This document shows positions 10,901 to 20,619 of a stretch of DNA of 64,000 nucleotides, piece by piece. This stretch comes from Prorocentrum cordatum (taxonomy: Eukaryota > Sar > Dinophyceae > Prorocentrales > Prorocentraceae), in the NCBI GenBank assembly GCA_963575745.1, contig CAUYUJ010008114.1, positions 307,035 to 371,034 of the forward strand. The letters run 5' to 3'. Position 1 is the first letter of the stretch, and the number at the start of each line of letters is the position of its first letter. The notes under the pieces were generated by a model, which ran no database searches, had not been told where the DNA came from, and worked only from the letters and a program-made list of their open reading frames with translations. The translations under genes and the position numbers were made by a program.

Positions 10901-11118
10901 CCCTCGGGGCCCGCTGCTCGGGGGCAGCAAGGAGGGGGGGGGTGATGGCTAGGGGGGGGGGGATCTCATGGCGGGGGCCCTGACATGTCCCCAGATCTCA
11001 CGGCGCCTCTTCTTATGTCACTACGTCCCTGGCCCCCCCGCTGGGCCGCGCACATGCCGCCGGTCATGATTTGCACCCCCCCCTCTTGAACACCCCCCTT
11101 TTGGCCGCTCCCGAGCTT
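10901..11118 (+). mobile_element. Family G element
   Basis: Starts CTCGGGGGCAGCAAGGAGGG and ends TTTTGGCCGCTCCCGAG. The core GCTGGGCCGCGCACATGCCG is conserved. Confidence 0.8.
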
Positions 11119-11262
11119 CCTGCCCCGCCTCGTGGAGGGCCTCGCCGCTGGCCGCCGCGAGGGCGATGGAGGAGTCCCTGGGGGACGCCTCTGCGGCCTC
11201 CGTGGCCATGTCGTCCTTCGAGGACGGGGGGCGACGAGATCGGCACACGCACGCCCCTCCTG
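11109..11262 (+). CDS. Exon-like block, hypothetical
   Basis: The frame through ATG 11166 reads a Ser/Ala-rich stretch including MEESLGDASAASVAMSSFED, with codons ending almost only in C or G upstream and downstream of the ATG. Poly-Arg from a CGCCGA repeat follows. Borders are unknown. It lies directly after a G element. Confidence 0.35.
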
Positions 11263-11359
11263 GCCGACGCCGCCGACGACGCCGCCGCCGCCGACGACGG
11301 CGACGACGTGCTCAGACCGCGCCGGCGCAGCCCTCACACGGTTCGTGGCCCAGTAAGCA

Positions 11360-11536
11360 TGGAGGGGCCCCAGGACACACAAATAAACACACACACACAC
11401 ACACACACAAATAAATAGATTCCCCATATTTTCCTGTATTTTCTGGGCTTTTGTCTTCCCCCCCACTTCCCATATTTCCCCATCTGTTCTGGAGAATCGA
11501 GGATTCATTGTGTCTGTGTGTTTCTTTTCCTCCTGA
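11360..11536 (-). mobile_element. Family C element
   Basis: Complete reverse copy flanked by AAGCA at 11355-11359 and 11537-11541, a perfect 5-bp target duplication. An expanded CA run lies inside. Confidence 0.9.
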
Positions 11537-11618
11537 AAGCAGCTCCACCCAGGGCCTCAGTGAAAGAGACGCTTGCGCGAGTCCCCTGGAATTCTCCGCG
11601 GCGCAAGGCCCCCACCCC

Positions 11619-11815
11619 CCCCCAGACATGCGACGTCTTGATGTTTTCAGGACGGCGTCCCTGGAAGTCCCGACCCTTTCCCTGGGACCGGCTTCTCGTC
11701 TCGAGTCGTGTCTTGACGGCCCCGAGGCCCAGCGAGGGCCACCCTGATGGGCCGCAAGTGGCCCACGGACCTCCCGCCCTGACTTCTTTGTCGTCACGAC
11801 GCGAGCGTGTCTGGG
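11619..11815 (+). mobile_element. Family E element
   Basis: Complete copy with both CCCAGACATGCGACG-type ends. It abuts the exon-like block that starts about 30 bp downstream. Confidence 0.85.
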
Positions 11816-11845
11816 AAGGCCCCTGGACCTCCTCGCCCTGCCGAG

Positions 11846-12050
11846 GAGCGCCAGGACCTGCTGAGCATCTGGCAGCTCGACCCCTCGCTGGCGCAGCGGC
11901 TCGGCGCGGGCGCCGGCCCCGACCGCGGCGCGCACGCGGAGGCCCCGGCGGCGACCGCCGCGGCCGGCCCGCCGCCCGGCGCTCTCGCCGCGGCGCCGCG
12001 GGGCGTGCCGCCGGCAGCGTCGAGCTCGCCGTCGCTGGAGCTCGCCACAA
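11846..12050 (+). CDS. Exon-like block, Ala/Pro-rich hypothetical
   Basis: The frame reads ERQDLLSIWQLDPSLAQRLG, then an Ala/Pro-rich tail ending near SLELATS. Nearly every codon ends in G or C. A possible acceptor AG lies at 11844-11845 and a donor GT at 12051. No family recognised. Confidence 0.4.
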
Positions 12051-12058
12051 GTCAGAGC

Positions 12059-12285
12059 CCCGAATCATCAGGGGCACCTCGGGTCAGGGCTAACTCGGGT
12101 TCGTTTTTCGGGAATCCGAGCCCGAGTTACCCCGGGCCCGAGTTACCCCGGATAACTCGGGCGTCCAGAGCCCCAAATCATCAGGGGCACCTCGGGTCAG
12201 GGCTAACTCGGGTTCGTTTTTTCGGGAATCCAAGCCCGCGTTACCCCGGACCCGAGTTGCCCCGGATCACTCGGGCGCCCAAACA
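12059..12285. repeat. Tandem duplication of about 113 bp
   Basis: Two adjacent copies start with AATCATCAGGGGCACCTCGG and contain CTAACTCGGGTTCG and CCCGAGTTACCCCGG. Each half carries smaller inverted CCGAGTTA motifs. Confidence 0.85.
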
Positions 12286-12299
12286 AGTGGGCTGCACGC

Positions 12300-12510
12300 A
12301 AGAGGTCTTCCCGGAGGTGCTCGCGTCGCAGAATGAAGAAGTCAGGGCGGGAGGTCCGGGGCCACTTTCGGATCCGGGGGGGCCCTCGCCGGGCCCCCGC
12401 AGGGCCGTCAAAGACCGACTCGGGAAGAACAGCCGGTCCCCCGGGGGAAGGAGTCGGGACTTCCAGGGACGCCGTCCTGAAGCAATCAGGGCGTCGCATG
12501 TCTGGGAAGA
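12300..12510 (-). mobile_element. Family E element
   Basis: Reverse copy: GGTGCTCGCGTCG on the left and GCGTCGCATGTCTGGGAAGA on the right. The flanks extend the inverted match (AAGAGGTCTTCCC and GGGAAGAGTTCTT). Confidence 0.8.
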
Positions 12511-12516
12511 GTTCTT

Positions 12517-12655
12517 GGCATCGCTCGGACGTGTGCAACTTTTCTCGGCAAAGGCCGTCGAGGAGCATAACTATGGGGCCACCCTGCGAACAAAAATGCA
12601 CGCGCGAAGCCGAGGCAGGCACGGTGTGTGGACGTCCGAGCGATGGCGATCGAGT
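12517..12655 (+). mobile_element. Family F element
   Basis: Family F is about 130 bp. It starts GGCATCGCTCGGACGTGTGC and ends GGACGTCCGAGCGATGGC, giving inverted ends of about 16 bp. The interior shows TCGGCGAGGACCATCGAGGA-like sequence. Confidence 0.8.
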
Positions 12656-12694
12656 CGGCTGCACGTGAGAGTTGACCGACCAGCCATCACCGGG

Positions 12695-12800
12695 GGAGCT
12701 GTGGTCCTTACCCCCCTGGGGGAAGCCATCGCATCGACGCTCTCTCGAGAGGGGTGTCGAGATCGATGGGTCCCCCAGGGGGGTAAGGACCACAGCTCCT
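12695..12800. repeat. Near-perfect palindrome of about 105 bp
   Basis: The arm GGAGCTGTGGTCCTTACC (continuing CCCCTGGGGGA) at 12695 is matched by its complement ending at 12799. Pairing continues inward to a CTCTCGAGAG centre, so almost the whole segment can form one hairpin. Confidence 0.9.
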
Positions 12801-12844
12801 GCAGTTCCTCGAACCTCGAACCTCGAGCCTCGAGCCTCGAACCT

Positions 12845-12892
12845 GGAGGAGGAGGAGGAGGAGGAGGAGGAGGAGGAGGAGGAGGAGGAGGA
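12845..12892. repeat. GGA microsatellite
   Basis: Perfect GGA run preceded by short CCTCGAACCTCGA repeats. Confidence 0.95.
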
Positions 12893-13574
12893 GTTGTGGC
12901 TGGCCTGGTTGAGCTGGCTGGGGGTCGGGGGTGGCCCATGTGCGGGTCCTGGCCAGCATTGAGGGGGGCGAGGTCCCAGGTGCTGTTGCCAGCCTTGAGC
13001 TTGCCCCTCTATCCCTAAGATGGGCACGCCAAAGGGCGATGGCAATCTCAGGGGTGCGCCCTCAAAGATTGGCATCGTGGTGGGGGGATGCCCAGCAGAG
13101 GCATAGGGGATATGTTCCAGGCTGGTAGTGGGTTCGGGGAAGCCGTTTGCCTTTTTGTCGGCCACCGGGGGCCGTGCTCGATCCCCAGGACCGTCAGAAC
13201 CGGATCTGGGGTGAGGCGTTGCACCAGATGACCCGTAGGAAGGGGAGGGGGGGCCGATGTTTTGAATGGATCTGCTGTGATCCCCTTGTCTTGGCAGATC
13301 TGAGAGCCCATTCAGCTCAGACCGCTTGGCCGCCTCCAACAAGAGGGACCCTGCCCCGTAGTGTCCTGTGGTCAGCATTGTTTAGTTAACCGGCCCCCTT
13401 TCCCCATCCCCATCCCGAGCCCGTCCACTTTCCCACCCCAGTGGGGAGATTCCCCTCGAGACCCGAAGGGAACTGCCTACGTACATCCCCATCCTGGGGG
13501 CTGAATCGGTCAGTGGGCGCAGGCCACGCCGTTGGTGATACGGGTCCGACAAACAATGCTCATTTGGTACTGGC
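12893..13574. other. Spacer with no recognised gene or repeat
   Basis: Mixed-composition sequence with several open frames on both strands. None has a consistent codon bias. Confidence 0.4.
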
Positions 13575-13772
13575 CCGTACGGTAGGTTCGTGTCGTGTCG
13601 ACCCGCGGCGACCCCGCCGCCGGCGTTCAACGTTGAACGCCGCGGGCGACCCAGAATTTTTCGATGTGGAACGATTCGACGTTTCGACAACGGCCGATCG
13701 TTCAAGGTTGAACGATCCCGGCGATGGCAGAAACCAACGCCGAAGTCGGCACGACACGAACCTGACGTAGGT
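13575..13772. repeat. Family P inverted-repeat element
   Basis: The ends AGGTTCGTGTCGTGTCGAC and CGGCACGACACGAACCTGAC are inverted. Inside are palindromes GTTCAACGTTGAAC and GTTCAAGGTTGAAC. A second, diverged copy lies at 57565-57750. Confidence 0.8.
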
Positions 13773-13969
13773 GGTCGGGCAACTCATGTTCAGTAGTGGG
13801 CCCGGCCTCGCGTCGGCGGGCGCGGCGTGGGGCTGCGCTCGCCTCGGGGCGCGCTGCTCGGGCCGGGCCTCCCCTCGCAATCGACCGCAGCGCATAGGGG
13901 GGAACAGACAACGGCATCAAAACAAGAGCTCGGCGCAAGCAGTGACATCAACATCGAAGCTTGATCCTC

Positions 13970-14170
13970 TTCTCGAGAAGCAAGCAATGAGATCACATGG
14001 GCTGTCGGAGGTCCGCGCGGAGTCCTCGGATCGGGGCTGGACCCCCCTCCCTGGCGCGCGGAGCGCGCCAGGGCCGGCGCTGGAGGCGCCGCCAGGGCGC
14101 CCCAGCGCCGATCCGAGGAATCAGCGTGGACCTCAGAGTTTTTTATGTTCATGTCATTGTTTGTTTGTGC
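13970..14170. mobile_element. Family A foldback element
   Basis: Arms GTCCGCGCGGAGTCCTCGGA and its diverged complement surround a GGCGCTGGAGGCGCC-type centre. The outer arm ATGTTCATGTCATT is weaker than in copy 1. Confidence 0.75.
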
Positions 14171-14665
14171 CCCTGTGCATGCGCAGTGCATCCTACAGCG
14201 CGCCTTGGTTTTCCGAGGGTGGGCCTGGTCGACTGAGCGGCGCTTTTGCCGCTCCAGGATCGGCCCCGAACCCCAGCCCAAAGCCTGATCTGTTCAGCCA
14301 GGGTGAGTTTTGAAAAGCCTGCACAGATTAGGAGTCCCGGCCAATCGAACTCTTCTCCGTTGAAAGTCATTCGCGCCCGCGGGGGTCCCGCGGGTGGCTC
14401 GGTTTTGGTCACGACACCGGACTTGGTGGTCAGACATCATCGCGATGCGGCTTGGCAGTGCCAGCTCCCATCGTGGTCGCGCCCAGCAGCGTCTGCTTTC
14501 GCAGCGCCTTCGGGGTACCAGTCGGGGCACCCGCGTCGTGTTGACGGACTTGCGCAGTTGACCCCTGACGCTCAGAATCTTTCAAGGCGCGTCCCACCGA
14601 TCGCTGATGCGGTGTGACAGCAGCAGCTCGCGCGATTGCGTTGGCCCGCGCGAAAGGTCACCCGT
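14171..14665. other. Spacer, no gene supported
   Basis: Unique-looking sequence between A and B elements. I see no exon-like codon bias. Confidence 0.4.
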
Positions 14666-14673
14666 GCTTGGGC

Positions 14674-14825
14674 TCAGTCGGGCCTATCCCTCTGCAGGAG
14701 AAATAACCAAGATTAGTTAAAATAGTCTGGGCACGATTTTTCTAGTTGTTTGAGTCTGTCTGTTTTATACTATCCTTCATCGTTTCGTCCCAAACCCGCC
14801 TGTCGGCGGACACGCCCGACCTAAT
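14674..14825 (+). mobile_element. Family B element
   Basis: TCAGTCGGGCCTATCCCTC to ACACGCCCGACCTAAT, flanked by GCTTGGGC (14666-14673) and GCTTGGGG (14826-14833), an 8-bp duplication with one mismatch. Confidence 0.85.
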
Positions 14826-14959
14826 GCTTGGGGTCGCCCTCATGTGCAGCCGAACGTTCCGTGTCCCAGAGTAGACGGGTCCCGCTCCTTGTGGCCGTCC
14901 CCGACCTCCGCACGGCATTCCCTCGGTCCCTGTTTTGTTGAAGCGCGCCTCTGGATCCA

Positions 14960-15125
14960 GACATGATCGTGCCGTTAAACAAATCAGAACGAGAGGTTTT
15001 GGCTCATTTTCGGCCTGGGGGGGCCCTCGCTGGGCCTCGGGGCCGCCAAAAAAACGATTGAGAACGAAGAGCCGATCCCAGGAAAAAGGACTTCCTGAGG
15101 CGCCGTCCTGAAACAATCAGGGCTA
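14960..15125 (-). mobile_element. Diverged family E element
   Basis: GGGGGCCCTCGCTGGGCCTC and GCGCCGTCCTGAAACAATCA are E interior landmarks. Termini are decayed. Confidence 0.65.
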
Positions 15126-15357
15126 GGTTCGATGACCCTGAGCCAGTGGCAATAAGGATCCATAAGGGATTCAGCAGGCACTGCTGGTAGCTCAGGTCGA
15201 ACATCGAACTAATGACCCTTTCCTGAGAAAGCATGAATCCAAAGCACAACACCAAAGCGCCTTGTAACTCTTGAGTCCCTGAACTGTTGAAAAGCGCCTC
15301 CGGACGGAGAGCTGATCCCAGGGGAAAAAGGACCCATTCTTCTCATGCCAAGGATTT

Positions 15358-15660
15358 GTCGCCGATGGTGTCGGCAGTCGGGTCGGAGGCGTCGGAGCAG
15401 CTTGCCGACGAGGTTCTCGACACAATCGCCGAGCACGGTGGTGCGGCGCTATGGCAGCGAGATCGCTCTGGCTAGCCTTTGCCGCGGTCTCCGTGACCGA
15501 GCCGACAGTGTCGTCGAGCTCAGCTTTGTTGGAGCAATCGCCGGTGATGCTGGCATCCGGGTCAGCGGCGTGGTAGCAGCTTGCGGAGAAGATTCTCGAC
15601 GCGATCGCCGAGTCCGGTGGCGCGGCGCCGTGGCAGCGGGACCCCTCCGAGCAGCCTCGG
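15358..15660 (+). CDS. Duplicated exon-like segment, hypothetical
   Basis: Two related segments start near 15358 and 15535 (about 179 bp apart). Translated, the first gives QLADEVLDTIAEHGGAALWQ and the second QLAEKILDAIAESGGAAPWQ, each with coding-type codon endings. The two lie in different frames and stops separate them, so this may be two exons from an exon duplication or a decayed gene. No family recognised. Confidence 0.4.
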
Positions 15661-15692
15661 CAGCGGCGCAGCGTTCGTTGCCGATGCCACTC

Positions 15693-15782
15693 TCTCTCCT
15701 CCTCCTCCTCCTCCTCCTCCTCCTCCTCCTCTCCTCCTCCTCCTCCTCCTCCTCCTCCTCCTCCTCCTCCTCCTCCTCCTCT
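15693..15782. repeat. TCC microsatellite
   Basis: Two near-perfect TCC runs separated by CTCTCC. Confidence 0.95.
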
Positions 15783-15944
15783 CCATCCGCTGGGGCCGAG
15801 CTGGTGTGTGGCCCTGTGTGGCGGTGCCGGTGCCGCGATGGTTTTTTTTTGGTTCGCGGCAGCAGGCAGCGGGCGGCACCAGAGGTGGCGAGTGGCTGGG
15901 CGCGGGCCGCGGCGCAGCGCGATCGATAATGGAGCACGCCGTTG

Positions 15945-16105
15945 TTCAGGAGGGGAAAAAACACACAGACAAAATTAATCGTCGATTCCCGAGAAAATAT
16001 AAGAAAATATGGGAAGTGGGGGGGAAGGCGAAAACCAGACAAATATGGGAAACTATGGGGAACACATTATTTGTGTGTACTTATTTGTGTGTCCTGGGGC
16101 CCCTT
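15945..16105 (+). mobile_element. Family C element
   Basis: TTCAGGAGGGG plus ACACACAGAC to TGTGTCCTGGGGCCCC, complete. The target duplication is unclear here (TTGT on each side at best). Confidence 0.85.
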
Positions 16106-16149
16106 TTGTCGTGTGGTGGCACCGCCCTCGAGGTTGCGAGCGTAACTAT

Positions 16150-16355
16150 AGTCCTCCTGGGCGGGGTCCGAATAGATGGGGTCCGAGGATCGCGCCTTAT
16201 CGGCGATGCATCGGCGATGCGGCTCGATGTGGAGCCCGAGTTTCTCCACGCCGGCGTCGCCGATGCATCGCTGATGCATCGGCGATGCATCGCCGATGCG
16301 TTGGCGATGCGGCACGCTCCTCCGACCCCATCTGCTCGGACCCCATCTACGAGGC
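16150..16355. repeat. ATCGGCGATGC short repeats with inverted flanks
   Basis: Many ATCGGCGATGCATCGGCGAT-type units. GATGGGGTCCGAGGA on the left is matched in reverse by TCCTCCGACCCCATC on the right. Related units occur near 58075 and 59820. Confidence 0.8.
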
Positions 16356-16369
16356 CTCTAAACTTGAGT

Positions 16370-16515
16370 CGGACACGTCCCTCCACAGGAGGAACATCAA
16401 ACAAAAATACTGAAAAATAGTCTGGGGGCGATGTTTCGATTATTTCTCGACTATGTTTTATAATATCATTGGACTATTTGCTCTACCTCTTCGTCCAAAA
16501 CCCGCCTGTGGGGGG
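16370..16515 (+). mobile_element. Family B element
   Basis: GTCGGACACGTCCCTCCACA to CAAAACCCGCCTGTGGGGGG, with the typical AATAGTCTGGGGGCGAT interior. Confidence 0.75.
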
Positions 16516-16529
16516 ACGTGCACTACCTT

Positions 16530-16712
16530 TAAGTCGGGCCTGTCCCCCGACGAAAAATAAAACATAACCCACAAATAATCAAAACATCAAAAAATAGTCA
16601 GGGGACTATTTTTGAGTATTTGTTTGGCCTTTTTGGTGTTTTTTTTTGGGGGGGGGGGGTATTTTTGGTTCGTCGAAAATCTCCCTGTAGGGGCCCTGGC
16701 ACACCCGACTCT
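16530..16712 (+). mobile_element. Family B element, adjacent copy
   Basis: TTAAGTCGGGCCTGTCCCCC to GAAAATCTCCCTGTAGGGG with ACCCGACT, of the subtype with a GACGAAAAATAAA arm next to the terminus. Confidence 0.8.
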
Positions 16713-16802
16713 GGGCGGTGGTCGACCGACTGCCCTCCGCTCTCAAGGCGGGCACGTTTCTCTCTAACCGAAGGCATCCAAGAAGTGTCAAAACATAGTT
16801 TG

Positions 16803-16944
16803 GGGGGGAGGAGGAGGAGGAGGAGGAGAAGGAGGAGGAGGAGGAGGAAGAGGAGGAGGAGGGGGAGGAGGAGGGGGAGGGGGAGGAGGAGGAGGAGGAG
16901 GAGGAGGAGGAGGAGGAGGAGGAGGAGGAGGAGGAGGAGGAGGA
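16803..16944. repeat. GGA microsatellite
   Basis: Imperfect then perfect GGA run of about 140 bp. Confidence 0.95.
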
Positions 16945-16952
16945 CGATGTTT

Positions 16953-17106
16953 CGACCCCAGACTTGATAACGTCGTCAAGAAAGCAGGACCGGGAGGTTT
17001 TTTGGGTTAGTTTCGGCCCTATGGGGGGCCCTCGCCGGGCCTCAGGGCCGTCAACAACATCGACTCAGGACGAAATACCGGTCCTGGGGACGCCGCATGT
17101 CTGGGA
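16953..17106 (-). mobile_element. Family E element, shortened
   Basis: Starts CCCCAGACTTGATAACG and ends GGACGCCGCATGTCTGGGA. The region between CCGGTCCTGGG and the right end is shorter than in other copies. Confidence 0.7.
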
Positions 17107-17129
17107 CTATGTTTGACCATTGTTCGGAA

Positions 17130-17352
17130 TATTTGTTTATCTATGTGTATGTATGTATGTATGTATGTATGTTTGTATGTATGTATGTATGTATGTATGT
17201 ATGTATGTATGTATGTATGTATGTATGTATGTATGTATGTATGTATGTATGTATGTATGTATGTGTGTGTATGTATGTATGTATGTATGTATGTATGTAC
17301 GTATGTATGTATGTATGTATGTATGTATGTATATATATATATATATATATAC
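17130..17352. repeat. GTAT tetranucleotide run ending in AT dinucleotides
   Basis: About 200 bp of GTAT repeats with rare variants, then an AT run. Confidence 0.98.
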
Positions 17353-17435
17353 ACATGTCCCTGGGGGGCAGGCCCAGGGCCCACAAACAGTTGCCCCGAC
17401 CCCCTATGTGAGGACGGGGCGGCCGGGGAGGTCCA

Positions 17436-18000
17436 AAATAGTCCGGGGGGGCCTCCAGAGGCTCCCAAGATGGCCCAAGCGGGCCCCGAGTCGCCGCAAG
17501 ACCGCTCTTGGACGCCCAAGAAAGGCCCAAGACAGCCCGAGAGGCCCCCCCAAGGCACTCCACGACGCTTCAAGACGCCTCTCCAGAGCGCTTCAAGTGG
17601 CCGAAATCGTCAATTTTACGAAGGTTTTGGAAAGGTTTTGGCCTTCCAGCCTTTTCGGCTGTCCGACGTTCGAAGACGGCCCAATAGGCCCCCAAGAGCG
17701 CCCCAAGACGGCCCAAGAGGGCCCCCAGACGGCCCCAGAGGCGCCCAAGACAGCCCAAGAGAGCCCCAAGACGGCCCCAAGACTCCAAAATTCGACCTTT
17801 CCGCTTGAAGAGTGCCTGAGGAGGCTCCAGAGAGCCCCCAAGAGGCCCCAGGAGGCTCCCGAGAGGCACCCAGGAGGCCCAAACGAGGCTTCAAGAGGCG
17901 GCAAAACAGCCCCGAGGAGGCCCCACAACGGTCCCAAAACGGCTGCCGAGAAGCTGCGAAACTGCCTTCACGACGTCCCCGACAGGCCAACCACGAGATC
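17436..18000. repeat. Family Q short-period repeat
   Basis: Family Q is a degenerate repeat with a 9-15 bp period, of the type GGCCCAAGAGGCCCCCAAG (CTTGGGGCC on the other strand). It translates to Pro/Arg/Lys/Glu-rich nonsense in every frame. This block also contains a CCAGCCTTTTCGGCTGTCCG landmark shared with the 21-22 kb block. Confidence 0.85.
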
Positions 18001-18049
18001 CAAACCAACACCCATGAGGCCTCTGACCCACCACCTAGGGCACCCGCCG

Positions 18050-18135
18050 CCCGCCCGCCGTCCGCGTAGCACGCACCACTCTGTACTCAACAGCTTCAGT
18101 CTCCAAGACAACACCCTGTAGTCAACAGCCCCCGT
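18050..18135. repeat. Direct repeat flanking D2 (left copy)
   Basis: CGCGTAGCACGCACCACTCT followed by CTCCAAGACAACACC recurs, diverged, at 19462-19545 on the other side of the D element. Confidence 0.65.
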
Positions 18136-18196
18136 CTTCAAGGCAACACCCTGTACTCAACAAGCTCCCGCTGCAAGAGAGCATCCTTAAGGAATT

Positions 18197-19393
18197 CTTT
18201 ACGCTTCGCGTATCCCCACGAGCCCATCTCACAGCAGCAACTCTTGCGAAGCATGCCGACAGTCGTGTGTTTCAGGCGTGTGTCCGCTTGGCCCCGCATA
18301 TCTCCCCTGTTCCTCCTTCCTCCCGCCTCCTTGTACATCCTCCTTGTGGGGGGAGCGGGAGAAGGACGAGGCGGAGGAGGAGGGAGAGAAAGCGCTCCTC
18401 GTGATTTGAGTCGTTTGGGGTTTCTCGTCCTGGTGTGAGTCGTTCGGGCCCTTCTTCCTGGTGTGAGTCGTTCGGGCTCTTCGTGGTGTGAGTCGTTCGG
18501 GCTCTTCGTCCTGGTGTGAGTCGTTCGGGCTTCTCGTGGTGTGAGTTGTTCGGGCCCCTCATCCTGGTGTGAGTCGTTCGGGCCCCTCCTCCTGGTGTGA
18601 CTCGTTCGGGCTCCTCGTGGTGTGAGTCGTTCGGGGCCCGCGTCGTGGTGTGAGTAGTTCGGGCTCCTCGTGGTGTGAGTCGTTCGGGCGCCTCGTCCTG
18701 GTGTGAGTCGTTCGGGCCCCTCCTTGTGGTGTGAGTCGTTCGGGCTCTTCGTGGTGTGAGTCGTTCGGGGCCTCTTGGGGGCCTCTTGGAGCCTCTTGGG
18801 GCCACTTGGGGGCCTCTTGGGGGCTTCTTGGGGGCCTCTTGGGGGCCTCGTGGGGCCTCTGGGGGCCTCTTGGGGGCCTCTTGGGGGCCTCTTGGGGGCC
18901 TCTTGGGGCCTCTTGGGGGTCTCTTGGGGGGCTCTTGGAGGCCTCTTGGGAGGCTCCTGGGGTCGTCTTGGGGCCATCTTGGGGCCTCTTGCGACCTCCT
19001 CAGAAGCGCAAAGGAGCGCTGCCCCCTGAGAAGGACAAAATGAGCCCAAAATTTTCGTAAAATCAATGATTTTGCTATGAAGGAAGATGAGCGCGGCCCC
19101 CTCAGGAGGCCAAAATGGGGCCAAAACCGTAGTACAATCAATGATTTTGGCTTCGAAGAAGGGGAGAGGGACCTATCTCCGCCCCCCCTGTCGGGGCCAG
19201 AATCCTCGTGAGGGTCGTCGTTTTTTAGCCCACCCAGGAGTCGGAAAAGACCCCTCCAACGACCCGCGGCCCCCCCTCTCCAGGCCCAGGGGGAGGGGGT
19301 AGGGGGAGGGGTACACCCCTCCCCGAAGGGGAAGAAGGGGGGTTGAGGACAGAGCGGGCTCTCTAAACCACTCACGCCCAAAGGGCTGGTGGG
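18197..19393 (+). mobile_element. Family D element (copy 2)
   Basis: CTTTACGCTTCGCGTATCCC to CACGCCCAAAGGGCTGGTGGG. Flanked by ATT at 18194-18196 and 19394-19396. It contains a 27-bp tandem array, a Q block (about 18771-19010) and the conserved right part with AATCAATGATTTTGGCTTC. Confidence 0.8.
18425..18770. repeat. 24-27 bp tandem array in D2
   Basis: About 13 copies of GGTGTGAGTCGTTCGGGC with linkers CTCTTCGTCCT or CTCTTCGT. Spacings are 24 or 27 bp, keeping all frames open. Confidence 0.9.
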
Positions 19394-19545
19394 ATTCATT
19401 CAAATCCCGACCCGCCCGCCCGCCCGCCACCCGCCCGCCCGCCCGCCACCCGCCCGGCCGCTCGCCCGCCTTCCGCGTAGCACGCGCCACCCTGCACTGA
19501 ACAGCCTCTGCCTCCAAGACAACACCTAGCATTCAACAGCCCCCA

Positions 19546-20090
19546 GGGCTCCTGGGACTGCCCGGGCCCGCTCCCAAAGACGCCACGACACGCCAAGAGG
19601 GCCCTCAAGATTGCCAAGACAGCCCCAAGAGGCCCCGGACACGCCGAAGATGGCCTCAGGACAGCCGACGGCGCCGCCAAAACGCCCCAAGAGCGCCTCC
19701 AGAGGCCCCTCCAAAAGGGCCCCGCATTTGTGCGCTCTCGCATGTTCCGCCTCCCCACGGTCCCGGACGGCGTCAGAGGCCCTTCAGATCGCTCCAAGAC
19801 GGCCGAAGAGGCTCCCAAGAAAGGCCAGAGATCTCAGGAGGCTCCCTAGATAATTCAAGAGGTCCTCGAGAGCTCCCCAAGGGAGCCCCAAGAGCGACCC
19901 AAGAGGGCCCGAAGAGCGCGACATTTCAAGGTCTCCGGCCTGAGAGGCTCCTGGGACGCCCCCGGAGGCCATCAAGAGGCTCCCTTGGTGCCCCGTGAGG
20001 CTCCCAAGAGGCCCCCGGGAAGCCCCAATAAGCCCCCAAGGGGCCCCCAGGGAAGTCCCCTGCGGGCCCCCCAAGAGATCTCGGTGAATC
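19546..20090. repeat. Family Q block
   Basis: CCAAGAGGCCCC-type short repeats. Related AGGAACATGATTC stretches recur at about 20110 and 20260. Confidence 0.8.
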
Positions 20091-20309
20091 GCATTTCCCA
20101 AGGAGCTTTCCGGGAACATGATTCCTTGGGCTTCCGCCCACCGCCCCAACCATGTTTTCAATAGGCTTGCCAACAAGGCCAAAAAGGGCCTCTCGGTAAG
20201 CCCCCAGAGGCCCCCTCTTAAGAGAGCCGAACAAATCATGATCCCGGAACGCTTCCCAGGAACATGATTCTCGGGTTGCCGCCCTCTCCCCAAACCATGT
20301 TCCCTAATC

Positions 20310-20463
20310 TAGGGGGCCATGCGTGAACCCTACCCCTACCCCCCGCGATGTCTGAGGGGGAGGGTGGGGTTCACTTCGCTTGGGAGATCCCGAACGAAGT
20401 GAACCCCACCCTCGCCCTCAGAAATCGTGGGGGGTAGGGGTAGGGTTCGCATGTGGCCCCCTA
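20310..20463. mobile_element. 154-bp palindromic element, MITE-like
   Basis: TAGGGGGCCATGCGTGAACC at the left is matched in reverse by GTTCGCATGTGGCCCCCTA at the right. Pairing continues through CCCTACCCCTACCCCCC and GGGTGGGGTTCACTTCG to a short loop near 20386. The element is flanked by TA-containing sequence. Confidence 0.85.
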
Positions 20464-20619
20464 TAAACGCTTGCCAGGATAAAAAAACTAGAGTCCCAAG
20501 CAGCGCTACCTGCCGCCACGCTCGGAAACGCGTCAGGCCCCGAAGCCTCCGGAGACGCCCAGCGACACCCAGCAAATCATGTTCCCAGGAAGTCTTACGG
20601 CCAGTGCCGCCGACGTTGA

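Noticed and set aside
11807-13018. 403-residue plus-strand frame as a single gene
   Set aside because: Only the first about 70 codons (exon-like block) have coding bias; the rest is tandem repeats, E, F and GGA.
12203-13378. 391-residue minus-strand frame
   Set aside because: Runs through E and F elements and a palindrome; composition artefact.
17120-18121. 333-residue frame with poly-CMYV and Pro/Arg-rich parts
   Set aside because: Composed of a GTAT microsatellite and family Q repeats.
18138-19399. Two minus-strand frames over 300 residues
   Set aside because: They lie entirely within the D2 element and its 27-bp and Q repeats.
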